64,000 bases of DNA. Source: Hymenobacter profundi (GTDB lineage: Bacteria > Bacteroidota > Bacteroidia > Cytophagales > Hymenobacteraceae). Both the position numbers and the translations under genes were made by a program. The stretch covers positions 1 through 64,000 of the forward strand of contig NZ_JAHWGL010000016.1 in NCBI RefSeq assembly GCF_019334315.1. The letters are read 5' to 3'. A model generated the notes under the pieces. It ran no database searches, had not been told where the DNA came from, and was given only the letters and a program-made list of their open reading frames with translations. Positions 28,650 through 41,775 of the stretch are shown here, in pieces. Numbering within the stretch: the first letter of the stretch is position 1; every line of letters starts with the position of its first letter.

Positions 28650-29951
28650 ATGAACGCACGCTTTTCTTTCCTTCACCGCATCCGGGTTGGCTTGCTGCTG
28701 CTAGTCTTGCAATGCACTGGCCTAGGTAGCGTAACTGCCCAGCGCGCCCCCAAACCCAAACAGGCGCCTACTACGCAACAAGGGGCTTTTTACACGGGCA
28801 AGTACCCGAATTTGCTGCGGGAGGCAGGCTACAGTCAAGCCGCCATCGACCAGAAAGTAGCGCAGGCCTACCACGATGTATTCGAGGGGCCCAACAAGGT
28901 GTATTTCGAGGTAGGCGACTCGATGGCCTACGTGTCGGATGTGAAAAACCACGATGCTCGCACCGAAGGCATGTCGTATGGCATGATGGTGGCCGTGCAG
29001 ATGAACAAAAAGCAGGTGTTTGACCGTCTCTGGCGCTGGTCGAAGAAGAACTTGCAGCACCAGAGCGGCCCGCTGGAAGGCTACTTCGCCTGGAGTTTCA
29101 GCACCACCACGATGAAGCTCAATTCGGAGGGGCCCGCCTCCGATGGCGAGCTGTACTTCGTTACGAGCCTGCTGTTTGCCGCCAACCGTTGGGGCAACAA
29201 CACCAGCATCAACTACTACCAGGAGGCTCGCCGCATCCTGGATGCCTCGTGGAAAAAAGACGGTATGGGCGGCGTGCGCAACCTTTTCAATACCGAGCAC
29301 AAGCAAATCACCTTTGCGCCGGTAGGGGATATGTATAACTGGACGGACCCCTCGTACCACGTGCCGGCCTTTCTGGAAGTGTGGGCCACCTACGCCAAGG
29401 ACGGGCACGAGCCCTTTTACCGGGCCTGCGCCGATACGGCGCGGGCGTTTCTGCACCGTGCCTGCGCCGCTCCCACGGCCCTCAACTACGACTACACCGA
29501 GTTCAGCGGCAAGCCCCACGCTACCAAGTGGGCGCCGCCCGCCTTCCGCTACGACTCGTGGCGGGTGCCCATGAACATTGCCATGGACTACGTGTGGTTT
29601 GGCAAGGACAAGGCCTGGCAGGAGCAGTATGCGCGGCGCTTCCAAGGGTTTTTGCGCGGCAAGGGGGTGAACACCTTCGAGGACCAGTTCAACGTGGATG
29701 GCTCACGGCCCGAGTTTATTCTACAGGCCGGCGACGTTAAGAAATTGCGGCACTCCCTAGGCTTGGTGGCCACTAGCGCCTCGGCCTCGCTTATGCACCA
29801 AGACCGGGACCTGGCCTTTGTGCACGCGCTCTGGAATGCCAAGCTGGCCCCCTATGAAGACGGGTACTTCGACCCCTACTACGACGGCCTGCTGTACCTG
29901 TTTAGTCTGCTGCACCTGAGCGGCAAGTACCAGGCTATCAAGCCTGCTTAA
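28650..29951 (+). CDS. GH8 reducing-end xylose-releasing exo-oligoxylanase
   Basis: Expected to remove single xylose units from the reducing end of xylo-oligosaccharides. The 433-aa protein is a GH8 alpha/alpha barrel with acid E106 in ARTEGMSYGMM and the conserved ASDGELYFVTSLLFAANRWG-type segment. The motif set (DVKNHDARTEGMSYG, GYFAWSF) matches Rex enzymes rather than GH8 endoglucanases. It has a signal peptide (LLLLVLQCTGLGS). An upstream in-frame GTG at 28611 is less likely than the ATG at 28650. It complements the non-reducing-end enzymes of the locus. Confidence 0.92.
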   Translation: MNARFSFLHRIRVGLLLLVLQCTGLGSVTAQRAPKPKQAPTTQQGAFYTGKYPNLLREAGYSQAAIDQKVAQAYHDVFEGPNKVYFEVGDSMAYVSDVKNHDARTEGMSYGMMVAVQMNKKQVFDRLWRWSKKNLQHQSGPLEGYFAWSFSTTTMKLNSEGPASDGELYFVTSLLFAANRWGNNTSINYYQEARRILDASWKKDGMGGVRNLFNTEHKQITFAPVGDMYNWTDPSYHVPAFLEVWATYAKDGHEPFYRACADTARAFLHRACAAPTALNYDYTEFSGKPHATKWAPPAFRYDSWRVPMNIAMDYVWFGKDKAWQEQYARRFQGFLRGKGVNTFEDQFNVDGSRPEFILQAGDVKKLRHSLGLVATSASASLMHQDRDLAFVHALWNAKLAPYEDGYFDPYYDGLLYLFSLLHLSGKYQAIKPA

Positions 29952-29986
29952 GTTCGACTGTCTACTCACCTCAGCGTTCGTGGTCT

Positions 29987-31576
29987 ATGCCTTATTCTTT
30001 GAAACGGAGTGTTTTAGCTATTGGCGTGTTCTTCGCGTCGGCGGTAGTGTCGCCGCTGACGGCGCAGGTGAAGCAGGCTCAAAACCCCATCATCTTTGCC
30101 GACGTGCCAGACCTATCCATGATTCGGGTAGGGGACACCTATTACATGAGCAGCACCACCATGCACATGACGCCGGGCGTGCCCATCATGAAGTCGAAAG
30201 ACCTGGTGAACTGGCACTTGGTGAGCTACGCCTCCGACACGCTGGGCAACCAGGATGAGCTGACGCTGCGCAACGGCAAGAGCACGTACGGCCGCGGCTC
30301 GTGGGCCAGCAGCCTGCGGTTTCACCAGGGCACCTACTACGTCTCGACCTTCGCCCAGACCACGGGCAAGACCTACATCTATTCCACCAAGAACATTGAG
30401 AAGGGTCCCTGGAAAGCCGTGTCGTTTAAGCCGAGCTACCACGACCATTCCCTGTTTTTTGATGATGGCCGTGTGTACCTAGTATATGGCGCCGGCAAGC
30501 TGCAGTTGATTGAGCTGACGGCCGATGCCTCTGGTGTAAAGCCCGGTGCTACGGAGCAGGTGCTGATTGAAAACGCCAGCACCCCGGCCGGCCCCAACCT
30601 AGGCCTACCCGCCGAAGGTTCGCAGCTGTTCAAAATCAAAGGCAAGTACTACCTCTTCAACATCACCTGGCCCAAGGGCGGTATGCGCACCGTGGTGGTG
30701 CACCGGGCCGATAAGCTCACTGGCCCCTACGAAGGGCGGGTGGCGCTGCAAGACCTAGGCGTGGCCCAGGGCGGCCTCATCGACACGCCCGATGGTCGGT
30801 GGTTTTCCTACCTATTCCGCGACTACGGCGCCGTGGGCCGCATCCCGTACCTAGTGCCCGTGACATGGACTGACGGCTGGCCGGTGCTAGGTAGTCCGGC
30901 CGGCAAAGTACCTCAGACGCTGGCCCTACCCGCCAGCAAAGGCCTGATTCCGGGCATTGTAGCCTCGGATGAGTTTAGCCGGCGCAAGGGCGAGCCCGCC
31001 TTGCCGCTGGTGTGGCAGTGGAACCACAACCCCGAAAACTCCCTCTGGTCGCTGACTGACCGCCCTGGCTACCTACGCCTCAAAACCGGCCGCACGGATA
31101 CCACCTTCTTGCTGGCGCGCAACACCCTCACCCAGCGCACCATCGGCCCGACTTGCGCCGGCACTACGGCTCTGGATGTATCGCACCTTAAGGATGGTGA
31201 TTTTGCTGGCCTAGCCCTGCTGCAAAAGCGCTACGGCCTGGTGGGAGTGGAGTCGCGCAACGGCCAGAAGTCCATCGTTATGGTTAGCGCCGAGACGGAG
31301 AAACCCGTGGAGCTGCAACGCCTACCGCTGACGCAGAACACAGTGTACTTCAGGGCGGAATGCGACTTCACGGAGCGCAAGGACGTGGCGACCTTCTACT
31401 ACAGCCTCGATGGCAAAATGTGGAAAGCCATTGGCGGCCCGCTCAAGATGGCTTACACGCTGCCCCACTTCATGGGCTACCGGTTCGGGCTGTTCAATTA
31501 CGCCACGAAGCAGGCGGGCGGCTACGCCGATTTCGACTACTTCCGAATTGCGGAGACACTTACCAGTGCTAAGTAG
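29987..31576 (+). CDS. GH43 beta-xylosidase / arabinofuranosidase (copy 2)
   Basis: Secreted GH43 enzyme of 529 aa: signal peptide (AIGVFFASAVVSPLTAQ), five-bladed propeller with base D42 (ADVPDLSMI), the second aspartate in YHDHSLFFDD and the acid in LPAEGSQLFK. A C-terminal beta-sandwich (about 325-520) begins near DEFSRRKGEPALPLVWQW and is of the GH43 C2 type. It is closest in layout to copy 1 but clearly diverged. The base region lacks the usual DPD and reads VPDLS, as in GH43_12-type sequences. A GTCAT-type palindrome follows. Confidence 0.91.
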   Translation: MPYSLKRSVLAIGVFFASAVVSPLTAQVKQAQNPIIFADVPDLSMIRVGDTYYMSSTTMHMTPGVPIMKSKDLVNWHLVSYASDTLGNQDELTLRNGKSTYGRGSWASSLRFHQGTYYVSTFAQTTGKTYIYSTKNIEKGPWKAVSFKPSYHDHSLFFDDGRVYLVYGAGKLQLIELTADASGVKPGATEQVLIENASTPAGPNLGLPAEGSQLFKIKGKYYLFNITWPKGGMRTVVVHRADKLTGPYEGRVALQDLGVAQGGLIDTPDGRWFSYLFRDYGAVGRIPYLVPVTWTDGWPVLGSPAGKVPQTLALPASKGLIPGIVASDEFSRRKGEPALPLVWQWNHNPENSLWSLTDRPGYLRLKTGRTDTTFLLARNTLTQRTIGPTCAGTTALDVSHLKDGDFAGLALLQKRYGLVGVESRNGQKSIVMVSAETEKPVELQRLPLTQNTVYFRAECDFTERKDVATFYYSLDGKMWKAIGGPLKMAYTLPHFMGYRFGLFNYATKQAGGYADFDYFRIAETLTSAK

Positions 31577-31589
31577 CTTTTACCCAACG

Positions 31590-31679
31590 GTCATGCTGAG
31601 CGCAGCCGAAGCATCTCTACCGCTTCATCTGCACCGTTTAACGAATCGGTAGAGATGCTTCGGCTGCGCTCAGCATGAC
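31590..31679. repeat. GTCAT-type palindromic repeat after GH43 copy 2
   Basis: Two perfect 33-base arms (31590-31622 and 31647-31679) start GTCATGCTGAGCGCAGCC and flank a 24-base loop. Transcription would give a very stable hairpin between two co-directional genes, which could protect or end the upstream mRNA. Confidence 0.85.
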
Positions 31680-31722
31680 GGCCTCTTTTGACTTCACACT
31701 CTATCTGAAAATCCTACCCTCG

Positions 31723-33069
31723 ATGCTGAAACACAAACTATCCTATATCCTAACTGGCCTAGCCTGCCTAGTGGGCGGCGCGGCCCAGGCGCAAAACCCG
31801 ATTATTACCAATCAATTCACGGCCGACCCCACGGCGCGCGCGTTCAATGGGCGGGTGTACGTGTACCCCTCGCACGATATTCCGGCCGCGCCCGGCCGGG
31901 GGCGGGCCGGCTGGTTTGTGATGGAAGACTACCACGTGTTTTCCTCGGCTAACCTCACCGATTGGACCGACCACGGCGTCATCGTCACGCAAAACAAGGT
32001 GCCTTGGGTGAAGCCCGATAGCTACAGCATGTGGGCACCCGACTGCATTGCGCGCAACGGCAAATACTACTTCTACTTCCCGACTACCCCGAAGGACACG
32101 ACCATCAACAAGGGCTTCACCATTGGGGTGGCTGTGGCCGATAAGCCTACCGGGCCGTTTGTGCCGCAGCCGATGCCCATTAAGGGCGTGCGCGGCATCG
32201 ACCCCAACGTGTTTATTGACCAAGATGGACAAGCCTACCTGTATTGGTCGCAGGGCAACATTTACGGCGCCAAGCTGAAGGAGAACATGCTGGAGCTAGC
32301 CTCCGAGCCCGTGACGCTGGGCGAGCTGCCGACCAAAGGCTTGAAGGAGGGGCCCTACCTATTCAAGCGCAACGGCACGTACTACCTGACTTATCCGCAC
32401 GTGGCCAACAAAACCGAGCGCCTCGAATACGCCACCAGCACGAGCCCCTTGGGGCCATTCACGGTGAAGGGCGTGCTAATGGACGAGTCGCCGACGGGCT
32501 GCTGGACCAACCACCACTCCCTGTTGGAGCTCAAGAACCAGTGGTACTTATTCTACCACCACAACGACTTGTCGCCCAACTTCGACAAAAACCGCTCGGT
32601 GCGCATCGACAGTCTATTTTTTGAGCCCGACGGCGCCATTCGCAAAGTAATTCCTACCCTGCGCGGCGTGGGCCTGACCGATGCCAAGCAGAAAATTCAG
32701 CTGGACCGCTACAGCCGCCTGAGCAGCAAAGGCGCTACCATCGCCTTCCTGGATACGGCCAACAAGTTCCAGGGCTGGAAAACGGTGTTTGCCAACAACC
32801 AGGGCTGGGTGCAATACAATGGGGTAGCCTTTGGCAAACAGACGCTCAAGACGGTGACGCTCCGCACAATGGCGGCTGCCGGCGCTACGGTGCAGCTGCG
32901 GGCAGATGGGGCCACCGGCCCGGTGCTCGCCCAAGTCACCGTGCCCAAGGGTAGCAAATGGCAGGAGGTGAAAGCGCCCTTATCGGTCTTTAAGCCCGGC
33001 ACGCACACGCTGGTGGTGGCCTCCAAAACGAATAGCCCCGTCGAGATTGATTGGGTCAGGTTCGAATAA
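31723..33069 (+). CDS. GH43 arabinofuranosidase-like enzyme with CBM6 (copy 3)
   Basis: Secreted enzyme of 448 aa. After the signal peptide (cut near AAQAQ) the propeller has base D35 (FTADPTAR), the aspartate in RGIDPNVFID and the acid in LKEGPYLFK. The last about 130 residues, with FQGWKTVFANNQGWVQYNG and a final VEIDWVRFE, are a CBM6-type beta-sandwich, common in xylan-acting GH43 enzymes such as arabinoxylan arabinofuranohydrolases. The start at 31723 is chosen because the in-frame upstream ATG at 31675 lies in the palindromic repeat. Confidence 0.92.
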   Translation: MLKHKLSYILTGLACLVGGAAQAQNPIITNQFTADPTARAFNGRVYVYPSHDIPAAPGRGRAGWFVMEDYHVFSSANLTDWTDHGVIVTQNKVPWVKPDSYSMWAPDCIARNGKYYFYFPTTPKDTTINKGFTIGVAVADKPTGPFVPQPMPIKGVRGIDPNVFIDQDGQAYLYWSQGNIYGAKLKENMLELASEPVTLGELPTKGLKEGPYLFKRNGTYYLTYPHVANKTERLEYATSTSPLGPFTVKGVLMDESPTGCWTNHHSLLELKNQWYLFYHHNDLSPNFDKNRSVRIDSLFFEPDGAIRKVIPTLRGVGLTDAKQKIQLDRYSRLSSKGATIAFLDTANKFQGWKTVFANNQGWVQYNGVAFGKQTLKTVTLRTMAAAGATVQLRADGATGPVLAQVTVPKGSKWQEVKAPLSVFKPGTHTLVVASKTNSPVEIDWVRFE

Positions 33070-33077
33070 GCAGGATA

Positions 33078-33115
33078 GGCTGGGCGACGTAGTTGCGCCC
33101 AACCGGTTTGTTTTT
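33078..33115 (+). terminator. Candidate terminator after GH43 copy 3
   Basis: GGCTGGGCG pairs with CGCCCAACC (one mismatch) across a nine-base loop, followed by TTTGTTTTT. It suggests that the second GH67 begins a separate unit or that transcription is attenuated here. Confidence 0.55.
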
Positions 33116-33177
33116 ACTGCGCGGCGCCGTGGGGTCCCAAACGCTCGTGCAGACTACCGTTTCCTTTCAAGTACGCA

Positions 33178-35253
33178 ATGAAAACCATCTTCATCAGTAT
33201 CTTCTTGTTGTGTGCTGCTGTAAATCTGCGCGCCGAGGACGGCCACCAACTGTGGCTGCGTCCGCACCAGGCGGCTCCGGTCACGGTGGTGATGGCGTCC
33301 AAAAACTCGGCCCTGCTCGCCATGGCCAAGCAAGAGCTGGAGCGCGGCTGGCAGGGTGCGGCCGGGGCTACCGTGACGCTAACGCTGAAAAAGGACAATG
33401 CCATTAAGCACGACGGCTTTCGCCTGGGCCCGACCAGTGTGCGAGCTACAACCGAAGCGGGCTTGCTCTACGGGGTTTTTGAATTATTGCGCCGCCAGCA
33501 AACGGGCCAGCCGGTGGCCGATAAGGTGTTCAACCCTTCCTATGAGTACCGGCTGCTGAACCACTGGGACAACCCCGACGGCTCGGTGGAGCGCGGCTAC
33601 GCCGGGCACTCCATTTTCTGGCGCAAGGATAGCTCGTTTGTGGTCACGGCCAAGGACAAAGCGCTGTGGCAGGAATATGCCCGCGCCAATGCGTCGGTGG
33701 GCCTCAACGGGGCCGTTATCAACAATGTGAATGCCTCGCCGCGCATCCTCTCGGCTGACTACCTAGGCCGCACGAAAGCCATTGCCGACGTGCTGCGGCC
33801 CTACGGCGTGAAGACGTATTTAGCGGTGAAGTTTTCGTCGCCGGTGCTGCTGGGCGGGCTAAAAACGGCTGACCCGCTGGACCCGGCCGTCAGGAAGTGG
33901 TGGCAGGCCAAAGCGAAGGAGATTTACCAGCAGATTCCGGATTTTGGTGGCTTCCTGGTAAAAGCCAGCAGCGAAGGCCAGCCCGGCCCGCAGGACTATG
34001 GCCGTACCCACGCCGACGGCGCCAATATGCTGGCCGAGGCCGTGCGGCCCTATGGCGGCCTGGTGATGTGGCGGGCCTTCGTGTATAGCCCCAATGATAA
34101 GGACCGCGCCAAGCAGGCCTACAACGAGTTTGTGCCGCTGGATGGCAAATTCCGCGACAATGTTATTGTGCAGGTGAAAAATGGGCCGGTTGATTTTCAG
34201 CCCCGCGAGCCGTTCAGCCCGCTTTTTGGGGCCATGAAAAAGACCTCCGTGATGCCCGAGTTTCAGATTACGCAGGAATACCTAGGGCACGCGATTGACT
34301 TGGTATTTCTCTCGACCATGTGGGAGGAATGCCTGCGCAGCGACACCTACCAGGCCGGCCCCGGCAGCACAGTAGCCCGCTGCACCGATGGCAGCGTGTA
34401 CCCGCAAAAGCACACGGCCATGGCGGGCGTCGCTAATGTGGGCCTTGACACTAACTGGACCGGCCAGGACTTCGGCCAGGCCAATTGGTACGCCTTCGGC
34501 CGCCTAGCCTGGAACAACCAGTTGTCCAGCGCGCAGATTGCCGACGAGTGGCTCAAGCAAACCTTTGCCGGGGCCGCCGACCAGCGTGCCACCACGGCTG
34601 CCGCGTCGGACTGGAATACCAATTTTCTGGTTCCGATCACGCAGCTGATGTTGGCCAGCCGCGAAGCCGCCGTGAACTACTCTATGCCCCTGGGTTTGCA
34701 CCATATCATGTCGGCCACGCATGACCACTACGGCCCCGGCCCCTGGTGGGCCCCGCCAAAAATGCGCGCAGACTGGACCCCGCCCTACTACCACCAGGCC
34801 TCCGCCAACGGCGTGGGCTTTGACCGCACCACCGGAGGGAGCAACGCCGTAAGCCAGTACCACGAGCCGCTGGCCGCACAGTTCAATAACCCCGCCACCT
34901 GCCCCGACGAGTACTTGCTCTGGTTCCACCACTTGCCCTGGGACTTCAAGATGAAAAGTGGCCGCACGCTCTGGGACGAACTGGCGCTGCACTACGACCA
35001 AGGCGTGCACCAAGTGCGCCAATTTCAGCAAGTGTGGGATAAAGCCCAGCCCTACGTGGATGCGGAGCGCTTCGTGGCGGTGCAAAACAAACTGCGCGCT
35101 CAAAGCGGCAACGCCGTGCTGTGGAAAGACGCTTGTCTGCTCTACTTCCAGCAGTTTAGCCACCTGCCCATTCCGGCCACCGTCGAGCCGCCGATGCACA
35201 CCCTGGAGGGCATAATTGCCAACGACATGGTGCGGCCCCTGCCACGGCCTTAA
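33178..35253 (+). CDS. aguA: GH67 alpha-glucuronidase (second copy)
   Basis: Second GH67 enzyme, 691 aa, with a signal peptide (FISIFLLCAAVNLRA). The catalytic residues are intact: acid E266 in ASSEGQPGP, and D339 in NGPVDFQPREP and E367 in TQEYLGHAIDL. It shares the layout of the copy at 2,869 (WRAFVY, LHHIM, GPGPWW/GPEPW, LLWFHH blocks) but the two differ at many positions, so the duplication is not recent. One copy travels with uronate catabolism, this one with side-chain enzymes, which may reflect different substrates or regulation. Confidence 0.95.
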   Translation: MKTIFISIFLLCAAVNLRAEDGHQLWLRPHQAAPVTVVMASKNSALLAMAKQELERGWQGAAGATVTLTLKKDNAIKHDGFRLGPTSVRATTEAGLLYGVFELLRRQQTGQPVADKVFNPSYEYRLLNHWDNPDGSVERGYAGHSIFWRKDSSFVVTAKDKALWQEYARANASVGLNGAVINNVNASPRILSADYLGRTKAIADVLRPYGVKTYLAVKFSSPVLLGGLKTADPLDPAVRKWWQAKAKEIYQQIPDFGGFLVKASSEGQPGPQDYGRTHADGANMLAEAVRPYGGLVMWRAFVYSPNDKDRAKQAYNEFVPLDGKFRDNVIVQVKNGPVDFQPREPFSPLFGAMKKTSVMPEFQITQEYLGHAIDLVFLSTMWEECLRSDTYQAGPGSTVARCTDGSVYPQKHTAMAGVANVGLDTNWTGQDFGQANWYAFGRLAWNNQLSSAQIADEWLKQTFAGAADQRATTAAASDWNTNFLVPITQLMLASREAAVNYSMPLGLHHIMSATHDHYGPGPWWAPPKMRADWTPPYYHQASANGVGFDRTTGGSNAVSQYHEPLAAQFNNPATCPDEYLLWFHHLPWDFKMKSGRTLWDELALHYDQGVHQVRQFQQVWDKAQPYVDAERFVAVQNKLRAQSGNAVLWKDACLLYFQQFSHLPIPATVEPPMHTLEGIIANDMVRPLPRP

Positions 35254-35312
35254 TACTGCCGCTTATTGCTCAGCGGTAGGCGAGCTATACACGCTGTTTT
35301 TACCTTATTCCT

Positions 35313-38938
<3,626 letters not shown>

Positions 38939-38971
38939 GCAGCTAGCTAGCCGTGGCTAAGAAGTCTTAGA

Positions 38972-39183
38972 AGACCGTCATGCTTCATCTGGCGTCCGCT
39001 TGTCGAAGCATCTCTCCCGCTTTGCCTACCGGTTGTAGAGACGCATACTTGCGTCTCCCGCGTGCTGATGTTGTTTAGCTAGCGGTTCTAGGCCAGTCGT
39101 TCAACAAGGAGACGCAAGTATGCGTCTCTACATCGTCCTTATAAAGCGGGAGAGATGCTTCAGCAAGCTCAGCATGACGGTCT
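38972..39183. repeat. Nested pair of palindromic repeats filling the CE1-GH95 gap
   Basis: The 312-bp gap 38939-39250 is almost wholly repeat. An outer GTCAT-type palindrome (38972 to 39183; arms share AGACCGTCATGCT and GAAGCATCTCTCCCGCTTT, with an unequal middle) encloses an inner one of another family. The inner arms are 24 bases, perfect, at 39035-39058 and 39108-39131 (GTAGAGACGCATACTTGCGT...). One element seems to have inserted into the other. No other feature is seen in the gap. Confidence 0.8.
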
Positions 39184-39250
39184 GAATAAATCCATAAAAC
39201 CCATTCCACCACTCACTTTCTTCGGAAGTCAGTGCTCACCCCACCCGCAT

Positions 39251-41737
39251 ATGAGGAAACTTCACTGGTCGGCTCGGGCCTCTTTGCTACTGCTCTACTG
39301 GGTAACTTTCCTATCCGCCGCGGGCAAGCCCAAGCCTACCCCGCTACGACTGTGGTACGACAAACCAGCCGCCAACTGGAATGAGGCCCTACCCCTAGGC
39401 AATGGCCGAATGGGGGCCATGGTGTTTGGCGGGCCCCAGCGCGAGCGGTTGCAGCTGAATGAGGAGACTATCTGGGGCGGTGGGCCCAACAACAACGTGA
39501 AGGCCGATGCGCTGCCGGTGGTGCGGCGGCTCCGTGAGCAACTGCTGGCCGGACAGCTGGTGGAGGCGCAGGCCCTGGCGCAAGCCCAGATGCAGCCCGC
39601 TGGCAACAGCGGCATGCCCTACCAAACGGCCTCAAACGTATACCTCGACTTCCCAGGCCACGACAACGCCACCCACTACCAGCGCGACCTGGACATCGGC
39701 CGGGCCGTGGCCTCGGTGAGCTACGAGGTAGGCGGGGTGGCCTACCGGCGCGAAGTGTTCAGCTCCCTGTCCGATCAGGTGCTAATCGTGCGACTCACGG
39801 CTAGCAAGCCGGGCCGCATCAGTTGCCTGATCAGTGAGGAAAGCCCCATGCAGCACACCCGGCACGCCGAGCAAAACCAGTTGGTGCTGGATGGTCGCGG
39901 AAGTGAGCATGAAGGGCAGGAGGGGAAGGTGCGTTTCCAGACGCGGGTGCAGGTTGTGGCCGAGGGCGGCACCGTGCAAGCCACCGACGCGGGTATTCGT
40001 TTGGAGGGAGCCAACAGCGCTACGCTCTACATTTCTATTGGCACCAACTTCAACAATTACCATGATGTAAGCGGCGACCCGGCCGCGCGGGCCGCAGCCT
40101 ACCTTGCCACTGCCGTGCGCAAGTCCTACAAGCAAGCCCTGGCCGACCACGTAGCAGCCTACCAGCGCTACTTCAACCGCGTGACGCTGAACCTGGGCGT
40201 GACGCCTGCTGCCCAGCTGCCCACGCCCCAGCGTCTGACTGGTTTTGCCCAGGGCAATGACCCCGCGCTGGCGGCTTTGTATTTTCAGTACGGCCGATAC
40301 CTACTCATCAGCTCCTCGCAGCCGGGTGGGCAGCCCGCCAACCTGCAAGGCATCTGGAACGACCAGCTCAAGGGACCCTGGGACAGCAAGTACACGGTGA
40401 ACATCAACACCGAAATGAACTACTGGCCCGCCGAAGTCACCAACCTGACCGAGCTGCACGAGCCGCTGTTTGGGATGATAAGCGACCTGAGCGTAACCGG
40501 TCAGCAGACCGCCCGCCAGATGTATGGGGCCCGCGGCTGGGCCCTGCACCACAACACCGATATCTGGCGCATCACGGGCCAAGTTGACCCGCCGCAGTAC
40601 GGCCTCTGGCCCATGGGCAGCGCCTGGCTTACGCAGCACCTCTGGGACCATTACCAGTTCACTGGCGACCTAGGTTTTCTGCGCACCTACTACCCTGTGC
40701 TGAAGGGCGCGGCCACCTACTTCGTTGATGCTCTGCAGGAAGAGCCAACCCACCACTGGCTGGTGGTAGCTCCTTCGGTGTCGCCTGAAAATACGTATTC
40801 ACTTCAAGGTAAGCAGATTGCCCTTGTTGCTGGCACCACCATGGACAATCAGCTGGTGCTTGACCTGTTCTCGAAAACCATCCGGGCCGCCGAGCTGCTG
40901 CAGTTGGATACGCCATTTGCGGATAGTCTGCGCCGCTTGCGCGAGCGGCTGCCGCCCATGCAGATTGGTCAGCATGGGCAGGTGCAGGAGTGGCTGCAAG
41001 ACGTAGACAACCCCCAGGACCAGCACCGCCACATTTCCCACCTCTACGGCCTGTTTCCGAGCGGACAAATTTCACCTTACCGCACGCCGGAGCTGTTTGA
41101 GGCCGCCCGCGTGACGCTCACTCAGCGCGGCGATGTGTCTACGGGCTGGTCGATGGGGTGGAAGGTGAACTTCTGGGCGCGCATGCAGGATGGTAACCAC
41201 GCCTACAAGCTGCTCACCGATCAGCTGCGGCTGCGCTCCGGCGCGGGTGGCAACACGGGAGAGGGCGGTGGCACTTACCCAAACCTGCTGGACGCCCACC
41301 CGCCGTTTCAGATTGACGGCAACTTCGGCTGCACTGCTGGGCTAGCCGAATTGTTTGTGCAGAGCTACGATGGAGCTATTGACATTTTGCCTGCCTTGCC
41401 CGACGCCTGGCCTACGGGCGAAGTAACGGGCTTGGTGGCCCGCGGCGGCTACGTAGTGGACCTGGCCTGGGACAAGGGCAAGATTACCCGTGCGCGCATC
41501 ACTTCGAAGCTAGGAGGCAACTGCCGCATACGGGTGCATAGCTCTATAGCGGCTGCTAGCGGCTTGAAGCTGCGGGAAGCGCAGGGCGAAAACCCCAACC
41601 CGTTCTACCAAAACATAGCCGTTAAGCCGCCCCTGGTTTCCTCCAAAACTACCCCTAGGCGGCCCACGCTGGCCCCGTCGTTTGTGTATGATTTTCCCAC
41701 CGAAGCCGGCAAAACCTATTCCCTAAAAGCCCAGTAG
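39251..41737 (+). CDS. GH95 alpha-L-fucosidase / alpha-L-galactosidase
   Basis: Inverting exo-glycosidase of 828 aa. It has a signal peptide, the N-terminal beta-sandwich with WYDKPAANWNEALPLGNGRMG-type opening and the alpha/alpha barrel. The asparagine block NINTEMNYWPAE, acid E513 in SVSPENTY and D689 in FQIDGNFGCTAG correspond to the known GH95 catalytic elements. Fucose is not a usual xylan decoration, whereas GH95 enzymes in Bacteroides xylan loci have been reported to act as alpha-L-galactosidases, so that activity is favoured here by context. The start at 39251 is chosen because the longer frame begins inside a palindromic repeat. Confidence 0.92.
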   Translation: MRKLHWSARASLLLLYWVTFLSAAGKPKPTPLRLWYDKPAANWNEALPLGNGRMGAMVFGGPQRERLQLNEETIWGGGPNNNVKADALPVVRRLREQLLAGQLVEAQALAQAQMQPAGNSGMPYQTASNVYLDFPGHDNATHYQRDLDIGRAVASVSYEVGGVAYRREVFSSLSDQVLIVRLTASKPGRISCLISEESPMQHTRHAEQNQLVLDGRGSEHEGQEGKVRFQTRVQVVAEGGTVQATDAGIRLEGANSATLYISIGTNFNNYHDVSGDPAARAAAYLATAVRKSYKQALADHVAAYQRYFNRVTLNLGVTPAAQLPTPQRLTGFAQGNDPALAALYFQYGRYLLISSSQPGGQPANLQGIWNDQLKGPWDSKYTVNINTEMNYWPAEVTNLTELHEPLFGMISDLSVTGQQTARQMYGARGWALHHNTDIWRITGQVDPPQYGLWPMGSAWLTQHLWDHYQFTGDLGFLRTYYPVLKGAATYFVDALQEEPTHHWLVVAPSVSPENTYSLQGKQIALVAGTTMDNQLVLDLFSKTIRAAELLQLDTPFADSLRRLRERLPPMQIGQHGQVQEWLQDVDNPQDQHRHISHLYGLFPSGQISPYRTPELFEAARVTLTQRGDVSTGWSMGWKVNFWARMQDGNHAYKLLTDQLRLRSGAGGNTGEGGGTYPNLLDAHPPFQIDGNFGCTAGLAELFVQSYDGAIDILPALPDAWPTGEVTGLVARGGYVVDLAWDKGKITRARITSKLGGNCRIRVHSSIAAASGLKLREAQGENPNPFYQNIAVKPPLVSSKTTPRRPTLAPSFVYDFPTEAGKTYSLKAQ

Positions 41738-41775
41738 CTCTGCGGTTCTTTCCTACTCAGCCCATTCCTAGCCCT

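Noticed and set aside
31590..31679. CRISPR-like repeat
   Set aside because: There is a single inverted pair with no regularly spaced direct repeats or spacers and no cas genes; palindromic mobile-type repeats explain it better.
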